Below, piece after piece: positions 18,231 through 25,940 of a stretch of 41,290 nucleotides of DNA. The notes beneath the pieces are model-generated. The model was not told the DNA's origin, ran no database searches, and saw only the letters and a program-made list of their open reading frames with translations. Numbering within the stretch: position 1 is the first letter of the stretch; each line of letters begins with the position of its first letter. Origin of the DNA: a bacterium (GTDB taxonomy: Bacteria; Myxococcota_A; UBA9160; SZUA-336); contig JAAELY010000030.1 of assembly GCA_024226335.1 (NCBI GenBank), positions 1-41,290 of the forward strand. The letters are read 5' to 3'. The position numbers and the translations under genes were made by a program.

Positions 18231-19610
18231 GTGTCGCAACTCGCCATTTCCGAGATCCACAGGAGCGCCGAAGACCCTATGAGCCGAATCCGCTTCTGTC
18301 TGTTCTTGTTGCTGCTGATCATCGTTCCACTTGCTCCTGGGTGCTCTCAGCAGCCGGAACTCTCGGAAACGGCCTTGCGGCCGGTGGGCGAGTTGCGCTT
18401 CGCGGGTGTCGACCTGATCTACGCACTGCGCAGAGTGGCGGCCAATGCCGATCTACCGCTCGTGCTCGATGAGATTCGCCCCAAGGACGGCAGCCCGGAT
18501 CTCCTGCTCTACCGCATCGATATCGATCTTCCGGCGGGCCCATTGCAGACCGCCCTGGAGATACTGCAGGAAGAGACCCAAGACGCTTTCTCCTTCGAAA
18601 TCCGCGACCGGGTTCTGTACGTGCGCTCGCGAATCCTGATCGGCACGGAAACCGTTCTCGACGAGAAGTTCATCCGCCCGCCGTTCGAGTTTGAGGGCAC
18701 GCTCGAGGACCTTCTCACACGAATCATGAACAAGCGCCCCTGGACCTTTCTGCGCATCCTCAAGGGAAAAGCGCCGATGAAACAGGCCAAGTTCACAGTC
18801 CAGGACGAAACGACCAGTTCGTTGGAATTGATGCTCCGGCACGCCGAACACTCAGGCCAGGGCTGGCACATGCCGCGTGCGGGCTACGTCAAGGAAAAGA
18901 CCGAGAAGAACACCACCTTCGTAGGCAGCTCGGTCATGCCCTGGAGTAGCCTGACTTCGACGAACCGCATACCCGACAGGGTGGGCCCCGGAATCACGCT
19001 GAACGCACTCGCCAATCTCCGCAAGCGTACAGCGACGTCCATGCTCGTACTCGATCGCTCGGTCTGGCAGGACCTGCGTGGCGGACTGAACTACTCCTCC
19101 CGAAAGGATCCCGGAGAGAGATTCGAACTCGAAGCCGCTCTCGACATGGTGAAGCGGATTCAGCCAACCCGGGAAGCGTTTTCGTGGGAGATAGATGAAG
19201 GGCTGGTCCGCATCGAGGGATCCCACTACACCGGCAAGCTCAGGGGTCGTGACTTCATGCGCTCAGAGCTCAAAGGCGGAACTTTCGAAGGCAGCCTCCC
19301 TGAACTCAGTCGCTGGATCAACGAGAACCACAAAAGCGACACCCGTCACGTTCTCATGAGCGGGGAAATTCGCGGCGGCGAGAAGATCGGGAAGATCGAG
19401 ATCAAGGATGGCAGCAGCGCCAAGGACGTACTGGGACAGTTCGCCAGGGCGACCAATACCGGGGTCTACATCGCACTTCTCGAGTTGATAGATCCGGTCA
19501 CGGGCAAGGCCATCGTACGCGATCACCTCTGGAACGGTGCCTACGTGGCGGACCTGGACGATTGGACTACCGAGAAACTGAATTCGCGCTTCGAGACTGC
19601 GTCGAAGTAG
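18231..19610 (+). CDS. lipoprotein with about four tandem STN-like modules
   Basis: 459 aa from the GTG at 18231 (AGGAG with 6-nt spacer). An ATG at 18279 (AGGAG with 14-nt spacer) would give a more compact signal peptide. The hydrophobic core (about 22-34) ends in LAPGC with the lipidation Cys38. The mature part repeats a pattern of strand, helix (LxxLxxxxxxxxLVLD), strand, helix (LxxALxxL), strand at about 54-133, 150-215, 252-330 and 342-418, resembling the STN/secretin-N0 fold. No secretin, TonB or protease signature is seen. It is probably membrane-anchored and periplasmic, perhaps binding another envelope protein. I do not recognise a named family. It is divergent from greA. Confidence 0.7.
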   Translation: MSQLAISEIHRSAEDPMSRIRFCLFLLLLIIVPLAPGCSQQPELSETALRPVGELRFAGVDLIYALRRVAANADLPLVLDEIRPKDGSPDLLLYRIDIDLPAGPLQTALEILQEETQDAFSFEIRDRVLYVRSRILIGTETVLDEKFIRPPFEFEGTLEDLLTRIMNKRPWTFLRILKGKAPMKQAKFTVQDETTSSLELMLRHAEHSGQGWHMPRAGYVKEKTEKNTTFVGSSVMPWSSLTSTNRIPDRVGPGITLNALANLRKRTATSMLVLDRSVWQDLRGGLNYSSRKDPGERFELEAALDMVKRIQPTREAFSWEIDEGLVRIEGSHYTGKLRGRDFMRSELKGGTFEGSLPELSRWINENHKSDTRHVLMSGEIRGGEKIGKIEIKDGSSAKDVLGQFARATNTGVYIALLELIDPVTGKAIVRDHLWNGAYVADLDDWTTEKLNSRFETASK

Positions 19611-19631
19611 CGCCTTGGTAAGAAATCCGGG

Positions 19632-19877
19632 CTAATCGATTCGTTCTTCGAGAACGCGGATGATGTAGCCGATGATGAGCAGATTGGGCAGGCGTTTGCG
19701 CAGAAGGTGGCCATCGGCGTCTTGACGGTCGCAGACTTCCGCAAACTCGTCAGCGTACGAAGAGAAGAACTCAAGCAGTTCCATGCTCACGTTCTTTGCG
19801 AGCATTGTGTTGATATCCGCGATGTCGAGGTCTTCCCACATCTCGGTGAACTCGATCGCGATCTCTCGGCCGTTCAT
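19632..19877 (-). CDS. small acidic helical protein, function unknown
   Basis: 81 aa from the ATG at 19877, which has a GGAGG-type site upstream (GGAGGGAAGAGGG). A longer reading upstream would cross the promoter region. The protein is acidic in its first half (EFTEMWEDLDIADINTMLAKN) and ends basic and hydrophobic (RKRLPNLLIIGYIIRVLEERID), consistent with a small helical bundle. I recognise no family. It has its own promoter with good -35 and -10 elements and two palindromes around it, which suggests a regulated single gene. Confidence 0.65.
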   Translation of the reverse strand: MNGREIAIEFTEMWEDLDIADINTMLAKNVSMELLEFFSSYADEFAEVCDRQDADGHLLRKRLPNLLIIGYIIRVLEERID

Positions 19878-19906
19878 CCCTCTTCCCTCCGCATCCCGGG
19901 GGAATT

Positions 19907-19920
19907 GAATCAAATGATTC
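19907..19920. promoter_or_regulatory. 14-bp inverted repeat in the leader of the small acidic gene
   Basis: GAATCA-AA-TGATTC is a perfect 6/6 inverted repeat just downstream of the predicted transcription start, where a repressor operator would act. Confidence 0.35.
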
Positions 19921-19940
19921 GTTCTTCCAGGAGCGAGTTG

Positions 19941-19970
19941 ATAATGCCAGCGTCGACGGCCTGTCGTCAA
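19941..19970 (-). promoter_or_regulatory. promoter of the small acidic gene
   Basis: Read on the minus strand: TTGACG (19965-19970), 18-nt spacer, CATTAT (19941-19946). Predicted start of transcription about 55 nt before the ATG at 19877. Confidence 0.6.
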
Positions 19971-20005
19971 CGGCAATTCATGTGCGGATTCGGGCAGATA
20001 CGCAA

Positions 20006-20021
20006 GCTGCACACGTGCAGC
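20006..20021. promoter_or_regulatory. 16-bp palindrome upstream of the small acidic gene promoter
   Basis: GCTGCAC-AC-GTGCAGC, 7/7 perfect arms, about 35 bp upstream of the -35 element and 39 bp after the stop of the bifunctional-nuclease gene. It could be a regulator site or part of a terminator, but no T tract follows. Confidence 0.35.
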
Positions 20022-20059
20022 ACTCGCTTCGCACAGGCAGACACTGCGCAAGAACGCGA

Positions 20060-20665
20060 TTATGCAGTCGGCTGTGACTGTGTTTTTTCGAAACGGCGGA
20101 TCGGAGTTTTCGCAGGCGGCCCGGCAGAGCGCCAGTGCACATCGATCGCATCTTCATCGTCGGGAATGGGATCGTCCGCACGCAAGAGTTCTTCACTCGC
20201 GTAGATCGGCGTGCCTGCCCGGATCGCGACGGCGATCGCATCACTGGGTCGGGAGTCCACCTCGATCTGCTGTCCGTCGACCGTGATCTCGATAGTTGCG
20301 TAGTAGGTGCTACCTCTGAGCTCCGTAACCAACACGCGCGAGAGTTGTCCGTCGAGTCCATCGAGCAGGCTTGCGATCAGATCGTGAGTGTTCGGACGAG
20401 GTATCGGAATTCCCTCTGTCGCGAGCGCAATCGATAGCGCTTCGGCTTCCCCGATCCATATGGGGAGTTCTCGCTGCAGGCCCCCGCGTTCCCGTAGACG
20501 CAGAATGGGGTTGCCAGTCGTGGGGTCGAGATCCACGCCCACGACGTCGACGCGTCTCGACTGAGGAGGATCGTCGTCGATCAGAACGGTGCAGGAGCAG
20601 AGTGCCAGAACGAGTACAGGCAACAAAGCGGCAAGAATGGGCTGCCGGGGGCTGCGGGGCGACAT
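20060..20665 (-). CDS. bifunctional nuclease (DUF151) family lipoprotein
   Basis: 201 aa. The signal sequence (about 1-24) ends ALCSC with likely lipidated Cys25. The BFN/DUF151 domain at about 38-170 shows DVVGVDLDPTTGNPILRLRE, LPIWIGEAEALSIALA, RPNTHDLIASLLDGL and the SRPSDAIAVAIRAGTPIYASEELL signature. Family members have been reported with DNase/RNase activity, but most are uncharacterised. The envelope location here is a feature of this copy. Start: GGAGG with a 5-nt spacer. The promoter faces the divergent PfkB gene. Confidence 0.85.
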   Translation of the reverse strand: MSPRSPRQPILAALLPVLVLALCSCTVLIDDDPPQSRRVDVVGVDLDPTTGNPILRLRERGGLQRELPIWIGEAEALSIALATEGIPIPRPNTHDLIASLLDGLDGQLSRVLVTELRGSTYYATIEITVDGQQIEVDSRPSDAIAVAIRAGTPIYASEELLRADDPIPDDEDAIDVHWRSAGPPAKTPIRRFEKTQSQPTA

Positions 20666-20710
20666 CGGAACCTCCAGCTCACCCCCGACGAGTCTTCACC
20701 CGCAGGCAGA

Positions 20711-20739
20711 AGTATATCACGGGGTGCAGTCGTGACGAA
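20711..20739 (-). promoter_or_regulatory. promoter of the DUF151 lipoprotein gene
   Basis: On the minus strand TGATATACT (extended -10, hexamer 20711-20716) with a weak -35 (TTCGTC, 20734-20739) at 17 nt. It abuts the -10 element of the divergent PfkB gene at 20748-20753, so the two promoters may interfere. Confidence 0.5.
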
Positions 20740-20747
20740 GGTAGGTG

Positions 20748-20753
20748 TACAGT
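20748..20753 (+). promoter_or_regulatory. leaderless-type -10 element of the PfkB kinase gene
   Basis: TACAGT ends 6 nt before the ATG at 20760 and no Shine-Dalgarno is present. Confidence 0.45.
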
Positions 20754-20759
20754 GCCGCC

Positions 20760-21617
20760 ATGACGTTGACCGGCCCAGTGACTGCTCTCGTGATGGGAGC
20801 GATCAGCGCGGACATCGAACCCGGTGGCCCGACTGTCCCGGGTGGTGTGGTGCACCATGCCGGTATCGCACTCGCGCGCCTGGGTGTTCAGACTCGCGTG
20901 GTCACCAGCGCGCGACCTGAAGATGCCGATGAGTTGCTCGGACCTTTGCGCGCTGAGGGCGTCGAGATACGGCTCCAACCCAGCCGCTTCACCACCGTGT
21001 ACGAGAATGACTACAGCGGAAGTCGCGATGCCCATGAGTTGCGGGCAATATCCGACCCGGTTCGGATCGAAGAAATTCCAGAGGAATGGCGATCGGCGGA
21101 CCTGATCCACCTGGGTCCGCTGCATCGCGGCGATCTCCCACAGGGCGTGGCCTGTGCGCTGGAAGGACTCGTGGGAATGGATCTTCAGGGTCTGGTTCGC
21201 GAACGGACCCCCGCAGGTACACGGCTCAGTGCTTTCAACCGCTTGGCAGAGTTTCTCGAAGGCGTGCCGATCGCCAAGGTCAGCGAAGAGGAACTGCCAT
21301 TCGTGCTCGACGGTGAGCCTGTCGATGCCTTTCTGAAGCGGTACGATATCTCCGAACTGCTCGTGACGCGCGGAGCACGAGGGGCTTCGGTCATTACCCC
21401 GCAGAAGAACATTGCCGTGCCCGCGGTGCGTGCGGAACAGCGCCACCCCGTTGGTGCGGGCGATGTATTTCTGTCCGCGTATCTGTGCGCTCGGATTCGC
21501 GGCCTCGCGCCAGTTCTCGCAGCCCGTCTCGCATCGCATGTGAGTGCCAAGAAGGTCGAAGCGGGCGAGGTTCCCAAAGGACTCGAGATTTCGTTCGACC
21601 CCGGAGACTACTCGTGA
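20760..21617 (+). CDS. PfkB-family carbohydrate/nucleoside kinase-like protein
   Basis: 285 aa from the ATG at 20760 (an in-frame GTG at 20745 is the alternative). The ribokinase-fold signature 2 is clear: VGAGDVFLSAYL with GAGD at about 232-235 and catalytic Asp235. The N-terminal glycine pair is present (PGGVVHHAGIALARLG), but the usual Asn after it is His. LLVTRGARGASVIT matches the ATP-side strand. It should phosphorylate a sugar or nucleoside; the substrate cannot be told. The stop overlaps a small lipoprotein gene (GTGA), so the two are co-translated. Confidence 0.8.
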   Translation: MTLTGPVTALVMGAISADIEPGGPTVPGGVVHHAGIALARLGVQTRVVTSARPEDADELLGPLRAEGVEIRLQPSRFTTVYENDYSGSRDAHELRAISDPVRIEEIPEEWRSADLIHLGPLHRGDLPQGVACALEGLVGMDLQGLVRERTPAGTRLSAFNRLAEFLEGVPIAKVSEEELPFVLDGEPVDAFLKRYDISELLVTRGARGASVITPQKNIAVPAVRAEQRHPVGAGDVFLSAYLCARIRGLAPVLAARLASHVSAKKVEAGEVPKGLEISFDPGDYS

Positions 21618-22054
21618 GCTTGCGCGGATGGGTCCTGGTCTGCGCACTCGCGTGTGCCGCGTGCCTGCCCTCGGGATTCGGAATCACGATCACCGAACCA
21701 CCCGAGCCTCCGCCCGAGCCGCCGGTCCCGGAGCGCTTCACAGGCGAAGTCGCTCCAGCACTCGTCGCCTCACCAGTTGCGGGTTTCAAGGCGGCCCCCT
21801 CGTTGAACCCACGCGTCTACTTCGGTGGAAAAGACGAGCAATGGTATCGCTACGCCTACAATCGCTGGTACACCGCGTTCGCATGGAATGGAAACTGGTT
21901 TCCGCTGGCGCTCGAAGAAGTTCCAGACCCGTTGGGAGCGATCACGTCCGAGATGCGCAAGCAGAGCGCCGTCGAGAATCAGGGCATCGAGAAGACTCGC
22001 GAACAGAAGCTGAAGGAACTCGACGAGAAGCTGCGTGCGTTAGAAAAGCAATAA
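21614..22054 (+). CDS. small lipoprotein, function unknown
   Basis: 146 aa from the GTG at 21614, overlapping the PfkB-kinase stop. The signal peptide ends in a Cys cluster (ALACAACLPSG), with a likely lipidation Cys at 14 or 17. A Pro-rich stretch follows (EPPEPPPEPPVPE), then an aromatic-rich segment (VYFGGKDEQWYRYAYNRWYTAFAWNGNWFP in total about 30 residues, described by its W/Y content), and a charged coiled-coil-like C-terminus. I recognise no family. The 3' end overlaps the convergent HAD gene by 15 nt. Confidence 0.7.
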   Translation: MSLRGWVLVCALACAACLPSGFGITITEPPEPPPEPPVPERFTGEVAPALVASPVAGFKAAPSLNPRVYFGGKDEQWYRYAYNRWYTAFAWNGNWFPLALEEVPDPLGAITSEMRKQSAVENQGIEKTREQKLKELDEKLRALEKQ

Positions 22055-22702
22055 GCACTCTAGCTCTTCTACCGTCTCCACGTGATGCTCTGGACGCGCG
22101 CGTTCGAGTTCCGCCCGGCTGCCGTAGCCCCACCCTACCGAGATCGCCGCGATGTCGTTGCCCCGCGCCCCGGCCAGGTCGTGCTCGCGATCCCCGATCA
22201 TCACGCATGCATCGACCGGGCACTCCCCGACGTGTCGCAGAGCTTCAAACACGACTTCTGGCTTGTGGACCCGGCGACCATCGAGAAAACTACCCACGCA
22301 CTCGTAGAAGTGCCGGTCCAGATCGAAATGCTCCAGGATTTTCCGTGCATAGACGGTAGGCTTCGATGTAGCCAGGATCAGACGGCGCTCGGCTTTGACC
22401 AGGCCCTCGAGCAACTCGGCAATCCCGGGATAGACGTGGTTCTCGAAGATACCCGTCTCTGCGAAGTACTCACGATAGTCCTCGACAGCGCGTTTCGCCT
22501 CTCGCTCGTCGAGTCCTGCGTTCTCGTGAAACGAAGCTTCCAGTGGCGGACCGATCCAGGACTCGAGTTCTAGTGTGTTCGGAACCTGCAGTCCGCGTTT
22601 TCCAAGCGCGTACTGAATCGAGCGTGTGATACCGACTTTCGGATCGGTGAGCGTTCCGTCCAGATCGAAGAGGATCGCCCGATAGCTCGAACCGGGATTC
22701 AA
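22040..22702 (-). CDS. HAD-superfamily phosphatase (phosphoglycolate-phosphatase-like)
   Basis: 220 aa. Motif I FDLDGTLTD (nucleophile Asp13, Asp15), motif II ATSKP, the conserved Lys in VHKPEVV, and motif IV MIGDREHDLAGA. The cap domain between motifs I and II is of the Gph/PpaX type. It probably dephosphorylates a small metabolite such as phosphoglycolate or a nucleotide. The ATG overlaps the nadA stop by ATGA, so it is the second gene of a nadA operon. A role in damage repair or recycling of a NAD-related phosphate is possible but is inference. Confidence 0.85.
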   Translation of the reverse strand: MNPGSSYRAILFDLDGTLTDPKVGITRSIQYALGKRGLQVPNTLELESWIGPPLEASFHENAGLDEREAKRAVEDYREYFAETGIFENHVYPGIAELLEGLVKAERRLILATSKPTVYARKILEHFDLDRHFYECVGSFLDGRRVHKPEVVFEALRHVGECPVDACVMIGDREHDLAGARGNDIAAISVGWGYGSRAELERARPEHHVETVEELECLLLF

Positions 22703-24066
22703 CCGGCGGACTCGGTGATCTCGATCATGCGTTCGAGTGCTGTCCTCGCGGCGCTTGCAATCTCCGCCTGACCTTCGGCATCGAGTCGTTCCCGCCAGCC
22801 CGTCACCTCGTCGATGACGTCACCGGGTAGGACCCGGTTCAGATCGGGTGCCTTGCCCTGACGAAGCAGGTCGAGCAACGCCACTAGATGTGGTGGGTCG
22901 TTTCGAGACATGGTCGCGCAACCGCAAGCGCCTTCTTCTCCGTTGGACACGTCGCTCAGGGACACGACCTGCACATCGCGAAGCGCAGCTTGCTCCGCAA
23001 CGTTGCGCACGAAATGAGCCTCCGTGCCGACGGCGATACGGCTACCCGGTTCGGCTTCCATCACGCGGTTCCACAGATAGGCGGTCGATCCGAACCCGTC
23101 GGCTGCGTCGACGACCTCTTGGGGACTTTCGGGATGCACCTCGACCGTATAGCCGCGCTCGTGCCAATACTGGACTTGCGAAGGCGTGAACACGGTGTGT
23201 ACACCGCAGAACGAACCCCAGAGAATCAACCGGGCGCGATCGAGTTCGGGAAGCCGCTCTTCGGGAATGTTTCCGCCTTCGTGTCCGCCTTCGAGCAACG
23301 CGATTGTTGCGGGATCGATTCCGACCTGTGCGGCGACGTTACGCCCGAGGTGCTGATCCGGAACGAACAGGATGCGACGTCCGCGCTCCAGTGCCCAACG
23401 CATGATCGCAGCGGCATTTGAACTGGTGCACACGGCTCCGCCGGTGCGACCCGCCATCGCCTTGACGCGACCCGAAGTGTTCATGTACGCGATCACCATG
23501 ACGTCATCGCCGTAGCGCTCGACGAGCTTTGCGAGCGCCGGTGCGATCATGAATTCCTTGGCCATCATCTCCATTGTGCAGCCGGATTTCGGATTCGTGA
23601 TCCAAACCTGTTGATCGGGGGCCGCCAGAAGCGAGATCGCTTCCGCCATGAAGTGCACCGCCGACTCGACGAAAATCTTCTTCTCGGGATGTAGCACCGT
23701 CTGGCGCGCTAGCTGATACGAGTCCGAGATCTGTCCGCCGTAGCGCTCGACCAGCTTCACGATCTCACCACCCATGTAGTAGTGAGCGAGCAACGCGATC
23801 TCAGAACCGAAGTGATCGAGTGCCGGATGAACATAAGCATCCATCCAGGGCAGCACCGTTTCGGGCTTGCGATCCGGGAGCGCCAGGTACTCTTCCGCGT
23901 ACGGCTTGAACTCCTCCTGGTACCAGTCGAGCGGAAGATCCGTCTGACAGATCGGGATACCGGGCTGGAGGATCAGGCCGCTGGAGCGGACGGAACGATC
24001 CACGAAATGCGCGCTGTGGGGGGTCGGGTGCCGCATGGGCGGTAAACTAGACCAATCCGCGGCCAT
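22699..24066 (-). CDS. nadA: quinolinate synthase, long form
   Basis: 455 aa from the ATG at 24066, supported by GAGGA 6 nt upstream. An ATG at 24036, with a -10-like TAGTTT 7 nt before it, is a competing start. The three cluster-binding cysteines are visible in their contexts: Cys163 (NPKSGCTMEMM), Cys287 (WGSFCGVHTVFT) and Cys381/383 (EEGACGCATM). LLAHYYMGGEIV, FVPDQHLGRN and GTEAHFVRN are further NadA signatures. The 4Fe-4S enzyme condenses iminoaspartate with dihydroxyacetone phosphate to quinolinate. It is about 100 residues longer than the common form, mostly at the N-terminus. nadB and nadC are not nearby. Confidence 0.93.
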   Translation of the reverse strand: MAADWSSLPPMRHPTPHSAHFVDRSVRSSGLILQPGIPICQTDLPLDWYQEEFKPYAEEYLALPDRKPETVLPWMDAYVHPALDHFGSEIALLAHYYMGGEIVKLVERYGGQISDSYQLARQTVLHPEKKIFVESAVHFMAEAISLLAAPDQQVWITNPKSGCTMEMMAKEFMIAPALAKLVERYGDDVMVIAYMNTSGRVKAMAGRTGGAVCTSSNAAAIMRWALERGRRILFVPDQHLGRNVAAQVGIDPATIALLEGGHEGGNIPEERLPELDRARLILWGSFCGVHTVFTPSQVQYWHERGYTVEVHPESPQEVVDAADGFGSTAYLWNRVMEAEPGSRIAVGTEAHFVRNVAEQAALRDVQVVSLSDVSNGEEGACGCATMSRNDPPHLVALLDLLRQGKAPDLNRVLPGDVIDEVTGWRERLDAEGQAEIASAARTALERMIEITESAG

Positions 24067-24095
24067 CGTCATTCCTCACGCCAGACCCAAAGGCG

Positions 24096-25940
24096 TCAAG
24101 GGGTGATTGCGGGGGAGCAAAGCTGCTGGACGCCGGGCGCCAGTCCGTTCGATCCGACTGTGCGTTCAATGACTGCCTTCTGCAGGAGATCGCAACTCGA
24201 AGAGGCCGAGTGCACCACGCACTTCGCGAGTCCCGTCGGGTTGATCACAGCTGAAGGAAAGATCAGGTCGATTGCGATGTTGTAGGCGTCGAGGGAATCG
24301 ACCCGACCGTCGTTGTTTACATCCCCACACTGGCACGCATCCCCAATGCCGTCCGGCGTCGAGGCATTGGGATCGATCAGACTGCCAACACCTCCGTTGT
24401 CGGACTGGTCGTTCGAAAACAGAATGCAGTTGTCGGCACCGTCCAGGAAGGTGTCATTGTCGGAGTCCGGGTCGAGAATATTGATCAGTAGATCGGAATC
24501 GCCATCGGAACCCGGCAGGAGCTCGGCGCCATCGTCGAGACCATCGGCGTCGCTGTCTGCAAGGTTGGGATTCGATCCGTAGGTATTCACCTCGGTTGCG
24601 TCATCGAGCCCATCGTCGTCGCTATCCGAGTCGAGCGGATCGCTGTTATGCGTCAGGACTTCTGCACCATCATCGAGCCCATCGTCGTCACTATCGGCAT
24701 CGAGTGGATCGGTACCCTCGGTCAGATACTCTTCTCCATCACTGAGACCGTCGTCATCGCTATCGGAATCTCCCGGGTCGGTGCCGAGAGTCCCGTATTC
24801 GAACACGTCGGTAAGCAGATCGGAGTCGCTATCGAGAAGCGGATTCTCCGTGCAATCCGTGCGTAGGACGAACGGATCCGGGCCTCCCGGGCCGCGCCCC
24901 ACGCGCAAGAGTTCGGTCTGGCCGTAGACCACCGGAATCGACACACACGCTCCATTTGAACGGCAGTCGGAGATCGTGGCGCAACTGTCGACGCACATCG
25001 TCTCGTTGGTGGTTTCGCCGGTGCACTCATCGTGCACCGAAACGACGGTATCGAACCCCGAGTCGCAGAGATTGACTTCTACGGTCCCGGAACAGGGCGG
25101 CAGATAGGAGTACCAGATATCGGTGCTCGTGGTGCCACAGGTCGCGCTCCCGTCGGTCGATGCGCGTTCGTTGGTCTGCAAAACATCCACATCGGCAATA
25201 ACCGAAGCATTGGCACAGAGATCGTTTGCGGGAGTCGGAGAGCAGAGGCCGTAGGAGTGACAGATACCTGCCACCGAATCTTCGACGCAGGCCGCTCCGT
25301 TTGCCACGGGCGGGTCACCGACGGTTCCGGTGAGGCAACCGCAATTCCCACCGATGCTTCCCTGGGCGCGTAGCGCGTTGCACTCACTGACGTCCAGACA
25401 GCCGTGATTCGAACCGGCCGTAGCCGACATCATCGGAGTGCAGGTTCCACTCTCGCGATGCGAGAGCCCGCCGTTGTGACCGCGCTCGTGCGCAAATACC
25501 AAGCCCAGCACAGTCGGATTTGCATCCAGAGCCACCGCCATACGCGAACCTGGATTCTGTGCGCAGCCTGCGATTCCCGCAACCACACTTCCGCACCAGT
25601 TGATCGACATGACGATCGCTCTGATACTGCCTAACGCAGCCCAATCGGTGGCATTGTCAATAACGTCGAGCCCGTCGCCGGTTGTTCCGAAGGTAACCAG
25701 CGAGATGGCTTCCAGGCTCGTGCAACAGGGATCATCTTCGACTCCCATATCCTGAGATCGCACGGTCAGACGCTGGGCTTCTTCCAGATAGAGCTGCAGT
25801 TCGAGCATGTCGACCTGGGAAGCCACGTCCACATGTATGGAGTACACCTGGGAATCCACATGTCTGTCGGTGTTGTCGGCCGTGGCCATGCCCGCGAAAG
25901 CCAAGACCAGCGCGATCCCGACGAAACAGGCGAGCTTCAT
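24096..25940 (-). CDS. secreted metzincin-like metalloprotease with TSP3 repeats and cysteine-rich C-terminal module
   Basis: 614 aa from the ATG at 25940, directly behind a signal peptide (about 1-22, ATA-DN). The zinc motif HERGHNGGLSH at 151-161 fits HExxHxxGxxH, and a Met-turn candidate (CTPMMSAT) follows, as in metzincins. Next: a PPC-like binding domain (about 238-362, PANDLCANASVI ... DIWYSYLPPCSGTVEVNLC), calcium-type thrombospondin-3 repeats (about 365-505) and a C-terminal module with CQCGDVNNDGRVDSLDAYN, dockerin-like, ending near Cys608. Many cysteines suggest an oxidised, extracellular protein. It probably cleaves extracellular protein. The ATG overlaps the stop of the HEAT-like gene (ATGA). 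Confidence 0.82.
   Translation of the reverse strand: MKLACFVGIALVLAFAGMATADNTDRHVDSQVYSIHVDVASQVDMLELQLYLEEAQRLTVRSQDMGVEDDPCCTSLEAISLVTFGTTGDGLDVIDNATDWAALGSIRAIVMSINWCGSVVAGIAGCAQNPGSRMAVALDANPTVLGLVFAHERGHNGGLSHRESGTCTPMMSATAGSNHGCLDVSECNALRAQGSIGGNCGCLTGTVGDPPVANGAACVEDSVAGICHSYGLCSPTPANDLCANASVIADVDVLQTNERASTDGSATCGTTSTDIWYSYLPPCSGTVEVNLCDSGFDTVVSVHDECTGETTNETMCVDSCATISDCRSNGACVSIPVVYGQTELLRVGRGPGGPDPFVLRTDCTENPLLDSDSDLLTDVFEYGTLGTDPGDSDSDDDGLSDGEEYLTEGTDPLDADSDDDGLDDGAEVLTHNSDPLDSDSDDDGLDDATEVNTYGSNPNLADSDADGLDDGAELLPGSDGDSDLLINILDPDSDNDTFLDGADNCILFSNDQSDNGGVGSLIDPNASTPDGIGDACQCGDVNNDGRVDSLDAYNIAIDLIFPSAVINPTGLAKCVVHSASSSCDLLQKAVIERTVGSNGLAPGVQQLCSPAITP
24507..24782. repeat. 69-bp tandem repeat encoding thrombospondin type 3 units
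   Basis: Four 23-residue units (residues 387-409, 410-432, 433-455 and about 456-478 of the metzincin-like protein), each with the acidic DSDDDGLxD calcium-binding core. The middle copies are nearly identical in DNA. Confidence 0.8.

Noticed and set aside
24103-24582. Plus-strand open frames opposite the thrombospondin repeats
   Set aside because: Mirror frames of a repetitive acidic coding region; no independent evidence for translation.
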